DNA from: JANQUM01 sp047630355
GTDB lineage: Bacteria; Bacteroidota; Bacteroidia; Cytophagales; Spirosomataceae
Direction of reading: 5' to 3'
Assembly (NCBI GenBank): GCA_047630355.1
Contig: JBLHXN010000038.1
Location: 1-28,147, forward strand
Length of the DNA stretch: 28,147 nt
Shown here: in pieces, positions 8,757 to 17,132 of the stretch
Layout: each line of letters begins with the position of its first letter
Position numbering within the stretch: the stretch's first letter is position 1
Notes under the pieces: generated by a model
Database searches by the model: none
The model's input: only the letters and a program-made list of their open reading frames with translations
What the model was told of the DNA's origin: nothing
Position numbers and translations under genes: made by a program

Positions 8757-9389
8757 TCAAAGTTTTAGTTGCTTTCCTATATTAGCTTGCTTTTCAATAA
8801 TTCCACAAACATTTTCAAAATCGGTTTCATTATTCACGAAATCAATCTCGTTAACGTCTATTTCAATCAATTTACCATGGGTGTATTTATGCGTGAACGA
8901 TTCGTACAATACATTTAACTTCGATAGGTAATCGTCAGAAATATCCTGCTCGTAATCCCGATTCCTGAGTTTTATCTGTCGCTTTAGTTTCTCAACGTCA
9001 GATTTTAAATAAATCATTAAGTCTGGCGGAGCAACGGCCCGCATAATGGTTGAGAACAATCCCTGATAAGTTGAGAAATCGGTATCATTTAATAAGCCGG
9101 ATTCGTGTAAATTTTGAGCGAATATATACGCATCTTCGTAGATGGTACGATCCTGAATAATTGTTTTAGAATCCGTATTCTTCTTAATATTCATCACTTG
9201 CTCAAACCTGCTGTTGAGAAAGAATATCTGCAAATGAAAAGACCATTTCGCCATTTCAGCGTAAAAAGGTGCTAAATAAGGATTATTATCGACGGCCTCG
9301 TAATAGACTTCCCAGCCGTACTTCTCGGCCAGTTTTTCTGCTAAAGAGGTTTTTCCGGCTCCGATGTTTCCGGTGATGGCAATATGCAT
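8757..9389 (-). CDS. Deoxynucleoside kinase (dNK/dGK-dAK family)
   Basis: This 210-residue cytoplasmic enzyme would phosphorylate deoxynucleosides with ATP for nucleotide salvage. The P-loop GNIGAGKTS is at residues 7-15, and E31 in YYEAVDNNPYL fits the base/acceptor-activating glutamate. The DR motif appears as IIQDRTIYEDAYIF (78-90), where D80-R81 correspond to the DRS/ERS motif of the family. The arginine-rich lid is KLKRQIKLRNRDYEQ (about 134-148). Length matches bacterial deoxyadenosine/deoxyguanosine kinases. Which base is used cannot be told from sequence. It is divergent from trhO and upstream of the DUF2723 gene with no obvious functional link. Confidence 0.88.
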   Translation of the reverse strand: MHIAITGNIGAGKTSLAEKLAEKYGWEVYYEAVDNNPYLAPFYAEMAKWSFHLQIFFLNSRFEQVMNIKKNTDSKTIIQDRTIYEDAYIFAQNLHESGLLNDTDFSTYQGLFSTIMRAVAPPDLMIYLKSDVEKLKRQIKLRNRDYEQDISDDYLSKLNVLYESFTHKYTHGKLIEIDVNEIDFVNNETDFENVCGIIEKQANIGKQLKL

Positions 9390-9450
9390 ACAGTAGGAGT
9401 GATACTTATAATATCGGGCAAATTACGCCCTTCCCTAAGAAAAATCATAA

Positions 9451-9477
9451 TTGTTAATCGCATCTTTTGTAAATTTG
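9451..9477 (+). promoter_or_regulatory. Candidate Bacteroidota-type promoter for trhO
   Basis: TAAATTTG at 9470-9477 matches the Bacteroidota -7 consensus TAnnTTTG exactly. A TTG at 9451-9453 sits 16 bases upstream, slightly closer than the usual 17-23. The element ends 17 bases before the trhO ATG, in a 105-base gap between divergent genes. This is a motif match only. Confidence 0.45.
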
Positions 9478-9494
9478 CGTTAAATACGTGAAGC

Positions 9495-10484
9495 ATGGAA
9501 AATTATCAAGTCCTCCTGTATTATTGTTACGTTCCAATAGAAAACGTAATAGAATACCGTGACGAACACCATCTATTTTGTTTAAAAAACGACCTTCTGG
9601 GCCGGGTTATAGTAGCACCTGAAGGTCTGAACGGCACGATTTCAGGGTCTGTTGCCAACTGCAAGAAGTACATGAATTGGCTAAACGCCGATTCTCGCTT
9701 TTCAAAAATTGACTTCAAAGTCGAAAATGTTCCGCAGCATGCGTTTAAGAAGTTATACGTAAGAGTTAAAAAAGAAATTGTTCATTCAGAATTGGGCGTA
9801 AATCCGTTAGTGCAAACCGGAAAGCATTTGGAGCCAAACGAGTTAAAGTCAATGCTCAATGATCCGGATGTTGTACTTGTAGACATGCGTTCTAATTACG
9901 AACACAGTATCGGCAAGTTTAAGAACGCGGTGACGTTTGACATGGAAAACTTACGTGATTTGCCCGACCACATGAACGAAATAGAGCACCTCAAAGATAA
10001 GAAAGTTGTTACGTACTGCACGGGCGGAATTAAGTGCGAAAAAGCGTCTGCTTATTTAATCAAGCGGGGTTTTTCAAACGTTTACCAACTGCACGGTGGT
10101 ATCATCAAATACGGAATAGAAGCCGATGGCGAAGATTTTGAAGGGAAGTGTTACGTTTTCGACAACCGATTAATAACCGACGTAAATTCGGTCAACCCTT
10201 CGGTTATCTCGAAATGCCACATTTGCAAAAAATCTTCTGACCGAATGATTAATTGTGCAAACCCGGAATGCAACGATCACCTCTCAATCTGCGAAGATTG
10301 CGGCGTAGCGTACGACGGAGCCTGCTCAGTTGAATGCAAAAAACATCCCAGAAAACGATTCTACGACGGAACTGGCTACCACGCGAGAGGCGATGGCAGC
10401 TATAGTCCGGAATCAGCTTTCAAAGCAAGAAAAAACACTAAAAAACTCCACATAATCGAAGACCTCCAACTTGCGAAAAAATAG
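9495..10484 (+). CDS. trhO: tRNA uridine-34 hydroxylase TrhO (rhodanese-domain, UPF0176)
   Basis: The 329-residue protein has the three-part layout of the TrhO (YceA) family. An N-terminal alpha/beta domain contains RVIVAPEGLNGTISG (37-51). A rhodanese domain (about 115-215) has its active-site loop at CTGGIKC (175-181) with C175. A C-terminal cysteine-rich region (CHICKK, CANPEC, CEDCG, CSVEC, about 241-281) probably binds metal, and is followed by FYDGTGYHARGDGSYSPE. TrhO performs oxygen-dependent hydroxylation of uridine 34 in certain tRNAs, giving 5-hydroxyuridine, and acts in the cytoplasm. The gene is first of a plus-strand run; surE follows after 20 bases, suggesting co-transcription. 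Start and length fit the family. Confidence 0.92.
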   Translation: MENYQVLLYYCYVPIENVIEYRDEHHLFCLKNDLLGRVIVAPEGLNGTISGSVANCKKYMNWLNADSRFSKIDFKVENVPQHAFKKLYVRVKKEIVHSELGVNPLVQTGKHLEPNELKSMLNDPDVVLVDMRSNYEHSIGKFKNAVTFDMENLRDLPDHMNEIEHLKDKKVVTYCTGGIKCEKASAYLIKRGFSNVYQLHGGIIKYGIEADGEDFEGKCYVFDNRLITDVNSVNPSVISKCHICKKSSDRMINCANPECNDHLSICEDCGVAYDGACSVECKKHPRKRFYDGTGYHARGDGSYSPESAFKARKNTKKLHIIEDLQLAKK

Positions 10485-10504
10485 CAAGCCCTTATTAAAA
10501 TAAT

Positions 10505-11284
10505 ATGTCAAAACCATTAATACTCGTCACAAACGACGACGGAATTACATCCAAAGGAATTCTTGAATTAGTAAACATAGCCTCGCAAATCGGGGAAGTT
10601 TTTGTAGTAGCACCGGATAGCCCGCAATCGGGCATGGGTCACGCAATCACCGTTGATAAAACACTGCACGTCAAGAAATCGCACATTTTTGAAGGAATAA
10701 GTTCCTACGAATGCTCAGGAACGCCCGCTGATTGCGTAAAACTCGCCAAACACCACTTTCTAAAAGGCAAGAAAATTGATTTGGTCTTGAGCGGAATCAA
10801 CCACGGGAATAACGCTTCGCTGTCAGTAATTTACTCTGGAACCATGTCTGCTGCCGTGGAAGCTTCCATCGAAGGAATTCCTGCAATTGGGTTTTCTCTT
10901 GATCAATTTGGCTACGACGCAGATTTCTCTCACACCCGCTCTTACATTAAGACAATCATTGAAAAGGTGCTGAACGATGGTTTACCAAAGCACATGGCGT
11001 TAAACGTAAACTTTCCGAAAAACTCAGAAAATCCTTTAAAAGGAATTAAAGTAGTCAGACAAACAAATGGTTACTGGAATGAAGTATTTGACGAGCGTGT
11101 TTCACCGAGCGGCCGACCGTACTTTTGGATGGGCGGAGAATTTGTAAACCGTGAGCCAGAGGCAACAGACAATGATATGTGGGCGTTAGAAAATAATTAC
11201 GTTGCGGTAGTGCCTGTGCATTATGACCGCACTGATTATAAATCATTAGATACATTAGGCGAAAATTTTTTCAAAACTGATTAA
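10505..11284 (+). CDS. surE: 5'/3'-nucleotidase SurE
   Basis: This 259-residue metal-dependent phosphatase acts on nucleoside monophosphates (5'-, 3'- and sometimes short polyphosphates). The protein opens with the diagnostic ILVTNDDGITSKGI (6-19), whose acidic pair binds the metal. It continues with VVAPDSPQSGMGHAIT (34-49), including the conserved serine, then CSGTPADCVK and the SGINHGNN motif whose asparagine completes the metal site. These are the hallmarks of SurE and nothing is missing. In several Bacteroidota surE sits beside lpxB; here lpxB is about 11 kb away and surE is instead between trhO and the GH3-family gene, probably in one transcript. Confidence 0.95.
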   Translation: MSKPLILVTNDDGITSKGILELVNIASQIGEVFVVAPDSPQSGMGHAITVDKTLHVKKSHIFEGISSYECSGTPADCVKLAKHHFLKGKKIDLVLSGINHGNNASLSVIYSGTMSAAVEASIEGIPAIGFSLDQFGYDADFSHTRSYIKTIIEKVLNDGLPKHMALNVNFPKNSENPLKGIKVVRQTNGYWNEVFDERVSPSGRPYFWMGGEFVNREPEATDNDMWALENNYVAVVPVHYDRTDYKSLDTLGENFFKTD

Positions 11285-11337
11285 ATTAAGTTGTAGATTA
11301 AAGTCATGGAATTTTAAGCGTACACAAATCAAAAATA

Positions 11338-12888
11338 ATGGCGGTATTAGGTTCTTTCTTAAAAAGCGGAATAAAATTAACGAGTACAATTCAAGATGCT
11401 ATTCCGATAAATCTGATAAAAGCACAAAAGAAAACACTGACTAAGCTCATTAATAAAGCCCGAAACACAGAATTCGGGGAACGTTATGACTTTGACAGCA
11501 TTTTAAATGCGTGCATTTTTGAAGAAGGCAAAGAATTCTACGACGAATTTAAAGCCAAAGTACCTATTCACGATTACAATAGAATTTACAACGAGTGGTG
11601 GTATAAGTCAAAAAATGGCGAGCCTGACATTTGCTGGCCCGGTGTAACCGAACACTTCGCGTTGAGTTCAGGCACTTCAGATGCTGCTTCAAAGGTAATT
11701 CCGGTTACAAAAGATATGATTAAAGCTATTCAACGAACAAGCATTAATCAAATTATTTCTTTGGGTAAATACAAAAGCTTACCCGCAGACCTTTACGAAA
11801 AAGGTTATTTGATGCTCGGCGGAAGCACTTTATTAAACCAAGTTGATACGCATTACGAAGGTGATTTGAGTGGTATTACGCAAAAAACAATTCCTTTTTG
11901 GTTCGACCGTTTTTATAAACCCGGAAAAAAAATTGCCCAGCTAAAAGATTGGGGAAATAAACTGGATGAAATAGCCCACAGTGCCGCCGATTGGGATATT
12001 GGCTTTTTAGCTGGTGTGCCGGCTTGGGTGCAACTTTTGATGGAGAAAGTTATCTCCCACTACGGCGTAAAAGACATTCACGAAATCTGGCCCAATCTCG
12101 AAGTTTTTGCGTGGGGCGGAGTTTCGTTTGACCCTTACAGGCAAAGTTTTGAGAAATTATTGGGTCGCCCGATTTTGTATTTAGAAACCTACCTTGCCTC
12201 CGAAGGTTTCATTGCGTATCAGGCCCGTCCAAACGCTGATATTCAGTTAGTTGTAAACAATGGGATTTTCTTTGAATTCATTCCTTTCAACGAAAAAAAC
12301 TTTGACAGCGACGGCAACTTAGTAGAAAAGCCCGAAACACTTTTAATTAACGAAGTCAAACCCAACGTTGATTACGCACTTTTGATAAGTACCTGCTCAG
12401 GAGCGTGGCGTTATCTGATTGGTGACACGGTAAAATTCACAAATACAGATCGTGCCGAAATAAAAATTACGGGACGCACAAAACACTTTCTCAGTCTTTG
12501 CGGCGAACACCTCTCTGTTGACAATATGAACAAGGCGGTTGACTTAGCCAATACCGAACTTGGTCTTGACATTAAAGAATTTACCGTTTTGGGAATCAAA
12601 CATCCACCGCTTTTCGCCCACCAATGGTATATCGGAACTGATGCTGATATTACAGACAAAGAAGCGGCAAAATTTATTGACAATAAATTAAAAGAACTCA
12701 ACGACGATTACGGCGTAGAACGAAATCACGCTCTAAAAAATGTATTCTGTCGGGTGCTTCCCGCAAAAGCATTTAACGAATGGATGAAGATGAAGGGTAA
12801 AGAAGGCGGTCAGCATAAATTCCCTCGGGTTCTGAAAGGAGTAACCGGAGACGATTGGGAAAGCTTTGTAAAAATCAATTACCCCTGA
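11338..12888 (+). CDS. GH3 auxin-responsive promoter family protein (acyl-adenylate-type ligase)
   Basis: The 516-residue protein resembles bacterial members of the GH3 family, which belong to the ANL adenylate-forming superfamily. The N-terminus (KKTLTKLINKARNTEFG) is typical. The nucleotide-binding loop is FALSSGTSDAASKVIPVT (about 107-124). Later come the EVFAWGGVSFDPY region, a conserved LETYLASEGF segment, and CSGAWRYLIGDTVKF followed by ITGRTKHFLSLCGEHLS, which correspond to the GD and hinge motifs. Plant GH3 enzymes conjugate amino acids to hormones; the bacterial enzymes have mostly unknown substrates, so an acid-amide ligase function is inferred only at superfamily level. It follows surE after 53 bases and converges with the LysE-type gene, leaving just 5 bases between stops. 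No terminator hairpin is visible there. Confidence 0.85.
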   Translation: MAVLGSFLKSGIKLTSTIQDAIPINLIKAQKKTLTKLINKARNTEFGERYDFDSILNACIFEEGKEFYDEFKAKVPIHDYNRIYNEWWYKSKNGEPDICWPGVTEHFALSSGTSDAASKVIPVTKDMIKAIQRTSINQIISLGKYKSLPADLYEKGYLMLGGSTLLNQVDTHYEGDLSGITQKTIPFWFDRFYKPGKKIAQLKDWGNKLDEIAHSAADWDIGFLAGVPAWVQLLMEKVISHYGVKDIHEIWPNLEVFAWGGVSFDPYRQSFEKLLGRPILYLETYLASEGFIAYQARPNADIQLVVNNGIFFEFIPFNEKNFDSDGNLVEKPETLLINEVKPNVDYALLISTCSGAWRYLIGDTVKFTNTDRAEIKITGRTKHFLSLCGEHLSVDNMNKAVDLANTELGLDIKEFTVLGIKHPPLFAHQWYIGTDADITDKEAAKFIDNKLKELNDDYGVERNHALKNVFCRVLPAKAFNEWMKMKGKEGGQHKFPRVLKGVTGDDWESFVKINYP

Positions 12889-12893
12889 TAAGT

Positions 12894-13505
12894 TTAACTC
12901 TGAAAGTAATCCATCAGGAATTTAGTGCCGAGCCCTAAGAAAATAAGTCCGGTTAAATATTTGATGTATACGATTACTCTTTCCGAAAATTTCGCCCGAA
13001 CCCGGTTGGCAAAATAAGCAATAAGGCATTCTGAGAGAAATACGGTACTGATGCAAATCGTGAAGAATAATACTTCTTCCATCAGGCTGTACTCGTAGGT
13101 TTTAAGAGTAGAAGAAACCAATACCCAAGCTAAAAAATTTACGGGGTTTACCACATTTAAAACAAGCCCTTTTGAGACGAAGTAAACCAAATTTTTGACA
13201 GTATTTTCTGAGCTTGAAGCTTTTATCTTAACTTTTCGAAACTGAGAAATACCGAGTCCGAAGAGAAGCGTAGCCGCTATAATACGGACGTAGTTCTCAA
13301 AGTTGGGAATGTTCGGTAAGAACCCCGTTCCAAGAATCGCGATAGCAACTAACGCCACATCACCGACTGCCACTCCTAACGCAATATTACGACCTGCTTT
13401 GTACCCGTGGTCAATACTGGTTTGAATCAAAGCGAAAAATACACTTCCAAACCCAAAGCTTAAAACAAACCCAGTTACGAGAGCAAACAATATTAATTCA
13501 AACAT
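12894..13505 (-). CDS. LysE/RhtB-family amino-acid exporter
   Basis: This 203-residue protein is almost entirely hydrophobic, with about six transmembrane helices. It carries the N-terminal LysE pattern: a first helix with a small-residue-rich turn (FVLSFGFGSVFFALIQTSIDHG), GYKAGRNIALGVAVGD, then a loop with charged residues (KVKIKASSSE) before helices containing NPVNFLAWVLV. The NP-[VL]-N-FLAW motif matches the family's conserved NP segment. LysE-type proteins export amino acids or related compounds from the cytoplasm; the substrate is unknown here. The start ATG gives a standard family N-terminus. The NUDIX gene lies 70 bases upstream on the same strand. The gene is convergent with the GH3-family gene. 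Confidence 0.82.
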   Translation of the reverse strand: MFELILFALVTGFVLSFGFGSVFFALIQTSIDHGYKAGRNIALGVAVGDVALVAIAILGTGFLPNIPNFENYVRIIAATLLFGLGISQFRKVKIKASSSENTVKNLVYFVSKGLVLNVVNPVNFLAWVLVSSTLKTYEYSLMEEVLFFTICISTVFLSECLIAYFANRVRAKFSERVIVYIKYLTGLIFLGLGTKFLMDYFQS

Positions 13506-13575
13506 ATAGGGGGATTAAAACGAAAATTGTGGGTTTAAAGCACTTAATTTATGCAAGGTAAACGAATTCAAACAA

Positions 13576-14136
13576 TCATAAAAGCCCTTTTAACTTGGCA
13601 ACTTTCAAAATGCCAATAACGCTAATTGAGTCGGTTATTTCGTTGTTCATCACCATCTCAACAGCTGACTTCAAACTTAGTTTTTTGATTACCAACTCTT
13701 CCGTTTCTTCGGGTTCAGCAGGGCCGTAACTTAAATCTTCAGCCAAAAAAACGTAACCTACTTCGTTACAAACTGAATTAGAGGTGTGGATTGTAGCTAC
13801 GTTTTCAAATTTAGCGGCTTCAATTCCGGTTTCCTCTTTGAGTTCCCGTTTTGCGGCAAGTAGCCAATCTTCGTTTTTAGGACAACCTCCTTCCGGAATT
13901 TCCCACGAATATTCTTTCAACGGAAACCTGTACTGTCCGACCAACCAGGTATTATTGTCTGTATCCAAAGGAATGATGCCAATGGCGATATTTTTAAAAT
14001 CAACTTGTCCATAAATTCCCGCACCACCGTTTGGGTTCAGCACTTGGTATTCCGTCACCGAAATCCACGGATTATCGTATTTTAGTTCAGCAGATTTTAT
14101 CGTCCACGGGTTATTTTCTTCCGACATATTTATCAT
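13576..14136 (-). CDS. NUDIX hydrolase, ADP-ribose pyrophosphatase-like
   Basis: The 186-residue protein contains an exact NUDIX box (GX5EX7REUXEEXGU) at residues 83-105, with G83, E89, R97-E98, E101-E102 and G104. The surrounding sequence (WLVGQYRFPLKEYSWEIPEGG upstream, ATIHTSNSVCNEVGYVFLAEDL downstream) resembles the ADP-ribose/nucleoside-diphosphate-sugar pyrophosphatase branch, which splits NDP-X into NMP and phospho-X with Mg2+. The exact substrate is not readable. Two ATGs compete for the start: 14136 (used here) and 14127, three codons later, which gives MSEENNPW; neither has a good ribosome-binding site. It is divergent from the BCCT gene and may share a transcript with the LysE-type gene. 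Confidence 0.88.
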   Translation of the reverse strand: MINMSEENNPWTIKSAELKYDNPWISVTEYQVLNPNGGAGIYGQVDFKNIAIGIIPLDTDNNTWLVGQYRFPLKEYSWEIPEGGCPKNEDWLLAAKRELKEETGIEAAKFENVATIHTSNSVCNEVGYVFLAEDLSYGPAEPEETEELVIKKLSLKSAVEMVMNNEITDSISVIGILKVAKLKGLL

Positions 14137-14254
14137 TTGCGTTTTGTAATTGCAAAGAAAGTTATCAATTGTTCTTCAAAAAACTATTAGAATGATAATT
14201 TTACGAAACAAGCTATTCTCAAACTGACGAATAGCATCACCCGAACACTAATCC

Positions 14255-15790
14255 GTGCCAGAATCCCGCATCAGAAAATCCGTTTTTTATCCCGTAGTAA
14301 TCCTCGTTGGAATATGTGCAGTCATGAGCCTTCTGACTTCAGAACAATTTGTAAGCATAGCAAAAAAAATAAACGATTATTTTATTACAAAGCTTGGGTC
14401 AATTTTCACAATTGCTCCGCTCTTCTTCTTAGTTATATGTATCGCGTTATATATTCACCCGCTTGGAAAAACCAAGATTGGCGGAGAGAATGCAAAACCA
14501 ATTTTATCTAATTTCAAATGGTTTTCAATTACAATTTGCACCACAATTGCTACTGGCCTACTATTTTGGGGAACGGCTGAGCCGCTTTTTCACGTTCAAA
14601 ATCCTCCGTTTGAATACGCCGGTGCTGAAAATAGAAATGTGTTTGCCCTATCAGCACTTTATATGCACTGGAGCGTCCTTCCGTACGCAATTTATAGTTT
14701 AGCTGGTGTTGCTTTTGCCGTAGGTTTTTACAACAAAAAACTGCCGTTCAGAATAGGAACAATGTGGTTTGAGTTTTCAAAAAACGGAAAGAATAAAACA
14801 CTGTACAACATTTTTGATGGTTTGAGCCTATTCAGCTTAGTTGCCGGAATGGCGGCTTCATTAGGCGTTGGTATTTTGCTGTTAACGAATGGCGTAGCTA
14901 GAACTTTTAATCTTGACAGCAACGCTTTTTTAATGGCTGTTGTCACCATTTTATTAGTTACTACGTTTATCATTTCGTCAGTTAGTGGGTTGCAAAAAGG
15001 AATTGCGAAATTATCTTCACTAAACTTTTTCCTGTTCATTATACTGCTTGGATTCTTTATTATTAACCTTAATTTTACGGAGGTTTTACCTCTAGTTAGT
15101 AAAGGAATCAAGCACTTTTTCACTAACGGTTTGAGTGACTCGCTGCTTTACTTTAAAGACGGCAACCGAAAATGGGCAACCGAATGGACAGTTTTTAATT
15201 GGTCAAATTGGATGGCGTGGACGCCAATTACCGCTTTATTCCTTGGTAGAATAGGCTACGGCCGCACAATCAGGCAGTTTTTAAATATTAACCTTCTACT
15301 CCCATCAATTTTCGGAATAGTTTGGTTATCAATCGTCAGCGGTACGGCATTGATTTCCAACAAGCTGAACAATAATATCTTAGTTGACTTTCTACAAACC
15401 GAAGACGGCGTTTCTAACGTTATTTTTTACCTTATTAATGAATTGACTTTAGGCAGTATTTTGGTCGTCGTTTTTTTACTTACCGTATTTTTGTCTTTCG
15501 TAACCGCCGCAGATTCTAATACAGATGCCATGAGTAATCTCAGCACCGAAGACTTTTCCAGTACAGAAACCGATGCTCCGAAAAGCATCAAAATTATCTG
15601 GGGCGTGTTTATTGGCGTGTTGGCGTGGGTGATGGTTTCGTTTTCTACCGGAGGGAAAGCAAATGGCTTGGAAGGTGTAAAGGTTTTATCGAATATAGGC
15701 GGTATTTTTGCACTGTTTATTTTGATAGGAGTAGCAGTAAATATGGTTATTTACCTTTTTAAAAATCGGACGAATGAAGAAAGTATTTAG
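14255..15790 (+). CDS. BCCT-family transporter, divergent substrate site
   Basis: The 511-residue protein has about twelve transmembrane segments and several betaine/choline/carnitine transporter landmarks: FWGTAEPLFHVQNPPF (104-119), ALYMHWSVLPYAIYSL (134-149), GMAASLGVGILLL (198-210) and the family signature beginning W311-T312-V313-F314. In characterised BCCTs this signature reads like WTxFYWAWWxSW and forms an aromatic box for quaternary-amine substrates. Here it reads WTVFNWSNWMAW (311-322), so one central Trp (position 318) is Asn and the Tyr at 315 is also Asn. That suggests a substrate different from glycine betaine, although transport class is secure. The start is GTG at 14255; the first in-frame ATG would remove the first helix. 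The 3' end overlaps the ceramidase-family gene by 17 bases, so the two are translated together. Confidence 0.85.
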   Translation: MPESRIRKSVFYPVVILVGICAVMSLLTSEQFVSIAKKINDYFITKLGSIFTIAPLFFLVICIALYIHPLGKTKIGGENAKPILSNFKWFSITICTTIATGLLFWGTAEPLFHVQNPPFEYAGAENRNVFALSALYMHWSVLPYAIYSLAGVAFAVGFYNKKLPFRIGTMWFEFSKNGKNKTLYNIFDGLSLFSLVAGMAASLGVGILLLTNGVARTFNLDSNAFLMAVVTILLVTTFIISSVSGLQKGIAKLSSLNFFLFIILLGFFIINLNFTEVLPLVSKGIKHFFTNGLSDSLLYFKDGNRKWATEWTVFNWSNWMAWTPITALFLGRIGYGRTIRQFLNINLLLPSIFGIVWLSIVSGTALISNKLNNNILVDFLQTEDGVSNVIFYLINELTLGSILVVVFLLTVFLSFVTAADSNTDAMSNLSTEDFSSTETDAPKSIKIIWGVFIGVLAWVMVSFSTGGKANGLEGVKVLSNIGGIFALFILIGVAVNMVIYLFKNRTNEESI

Positions 15791-17132
15791 AATATTACTA
15801 GTCGTTGTTTTAGTAATTACGGGAATTCTGCTCGCCATGGTAACGACCATTGACCGAACGCCCTATCAGGAAATGGATTACTACGCCAAATGGAAAGCCC
15901 AACTCGAACAGTTTAATCCCGCAGCCGATACCACAACGCGACCGATAATGGTTGGTTTCGCTAAGGCAAATATCACACCACCGTACCCCACCCCGATGGC
16001 AGGATACGGAAACCGACGAGGTAAACCGTTTGAAGTCGTCCACGATTCTATTTACGTCAGAACAATCCTCGTTGCGAACGGAAAAGATACAATTGCTCTG
16101 ACAAGTGCAGACTTACTAATAATTCCGCCGAGTGTTTACGAATTAGTCAACGAAAAGATTGCCAATTCTCGACTTCAAAAAACGCAAATTTATTACGGAG
16201 CAACCCACAGCCACAACAGCGTTGGAGCTTGGTACGATACATTGGTTGGAAAGCTTTTTGCCGGAACATACAACCCCGAAATTGAGGAGATAATTAGCGA
16301 GGCAATCATTTCCTCCATTACCGATGCAAAAAAGAACCTCGTCGAAACTACGTTGAGCTACGAAATGGACACCGATACGGTAGATATAAAGAACCGTTTG
16401 GTAGGAATTGAAAACGGAACGGTTGATCCACAGATACGTTCGGTCATATTTAACAGAGTCGAAGGCAAACCCCTAATTTTTACCACTTACGCGGCTCATT
16501 CTACGGTATTGGATTCTAAGACCTTGCAACTTTCGCGTGATTACGCCGGAAAAGTGGTCGATTCTTTAGAAGAATCTGAATACGAATTTGCGGTATTTAT
16601 GGCGGGAGCGGTTGGAAGCATGGGACCGCAACAACGAGGAATTGATGACTTCGATGAAGTAAACAATCAAGGTGGTTCGGTTGCTAATGAAATATTCTCC
16701 GCGAATGAATACGAGTCGCAAAACTCAAGTCAGTCGATCAGGTATTTTAAATTGAAACTTCCGTTGCGAGAACCTACGCCACGTCTGACCCAAAAGTTCG
16801 CCTTGCGAACGTGGGTATTTTACCAGTTTTTTGGCAAGTCGGATGTGTTTGTGAATGTTGCCCAAATTGGCAATAATTTGCTGGTCGGAATGCCCTGCGA
16901 TTTTTCGGGGGAATTGATGAAACCACTGACCGCGTACGCGAAGAGTAAAAACCTAAATTTAGTTGTGACAAGTTTTAACGGTGGGTACATCGGTTATGTA
17001 ACCGACGATAGACACTTTTATAAAGATACCTACGAAACAATAACAATGAGTTGGTACGGCCCAGATAATGGGACGTACCTCTCAGAAGTCATTAAAGATT
17101 TGATTGATAAAGTGGCGGATTCGTCACTTTAA
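15774..17132 (+). CDS. Neutral/alkaline ceramidase-family hydrolase, membrane-anchored
   Basis: The 452-residue protein starts with a basic end and a hydrophobic segment (about 6-25), a signal peptide or anchor placing the rest in the periplasm or on the membrane. It then follows the neutral ceramidase N-terminal domain: VGFAKANITPPYPTPMAGYGNR (about 60-80), ATHSHNSVGAW (143-153) with H145/H147 as probable zinc ligands, TTYAAHSTVL with H242, SRDYAG (254-259), and a C-terminal GYIGYVTDDRHFYKDTYET region. Classical neutral ceramidases have a GDxSPN nucleophile motif; the matching place here reads GSMGPQ (281-286), so the usual serine seems absent. It is also shorter, without the C-terminal immunoglobulin-like domain. 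It may therefore be a related zinc hydrolase rather than a true ceramidase. It overlaps the BCCT gene and, by 9 bases, the convergent SDR gene. Confidence 0.78.
   Translation: MKKVFRILLVVVLVITGILLAMVTTIDRTPYQEMDYYAKWKAQLEQFNPAADTTTRPIMVGFAKANITPPYPTPMAGYGNRRGKPFEVVHDSIYVRTILVANGKDTIALTSADLLIIPPSVYELVNEKIANSRLQKTQIYYGATHSHNSVGAWYDTLVGKLFAGTYNPEIEEIISEAIISSITDAKKNLVETTLSYEMDTDTVDIKNRLVGIENGTVDPQIRSVIFNRVEGKPLIFTTYAAHSTVLDSKTLQLSRDYAGKVVDSLEESEYEFAVFMAGAVGSMGPQQRGIDDFDEVNNQGGSVANEIFSANEYESQNSSQSIRYFKLKLPLREPTPRLTQKFALRTWVFYQFFGKSDVFVNVAQIGNNLLVGMPCDFSGELMKPLTAYAKSKNLNLVVTSFNGGYIGYVTDDRHFYKDTYETITMSWYGPDNGTYLSEVIKDLIDKVADSSL

Noticed and set aside
14728..15123. 131-codon open frame on the minus strand inside the BCCT gene
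   Set aside because: It is fully antisense to a strongly recognisable transporter, and its product has no family pattern; a shadow frame.
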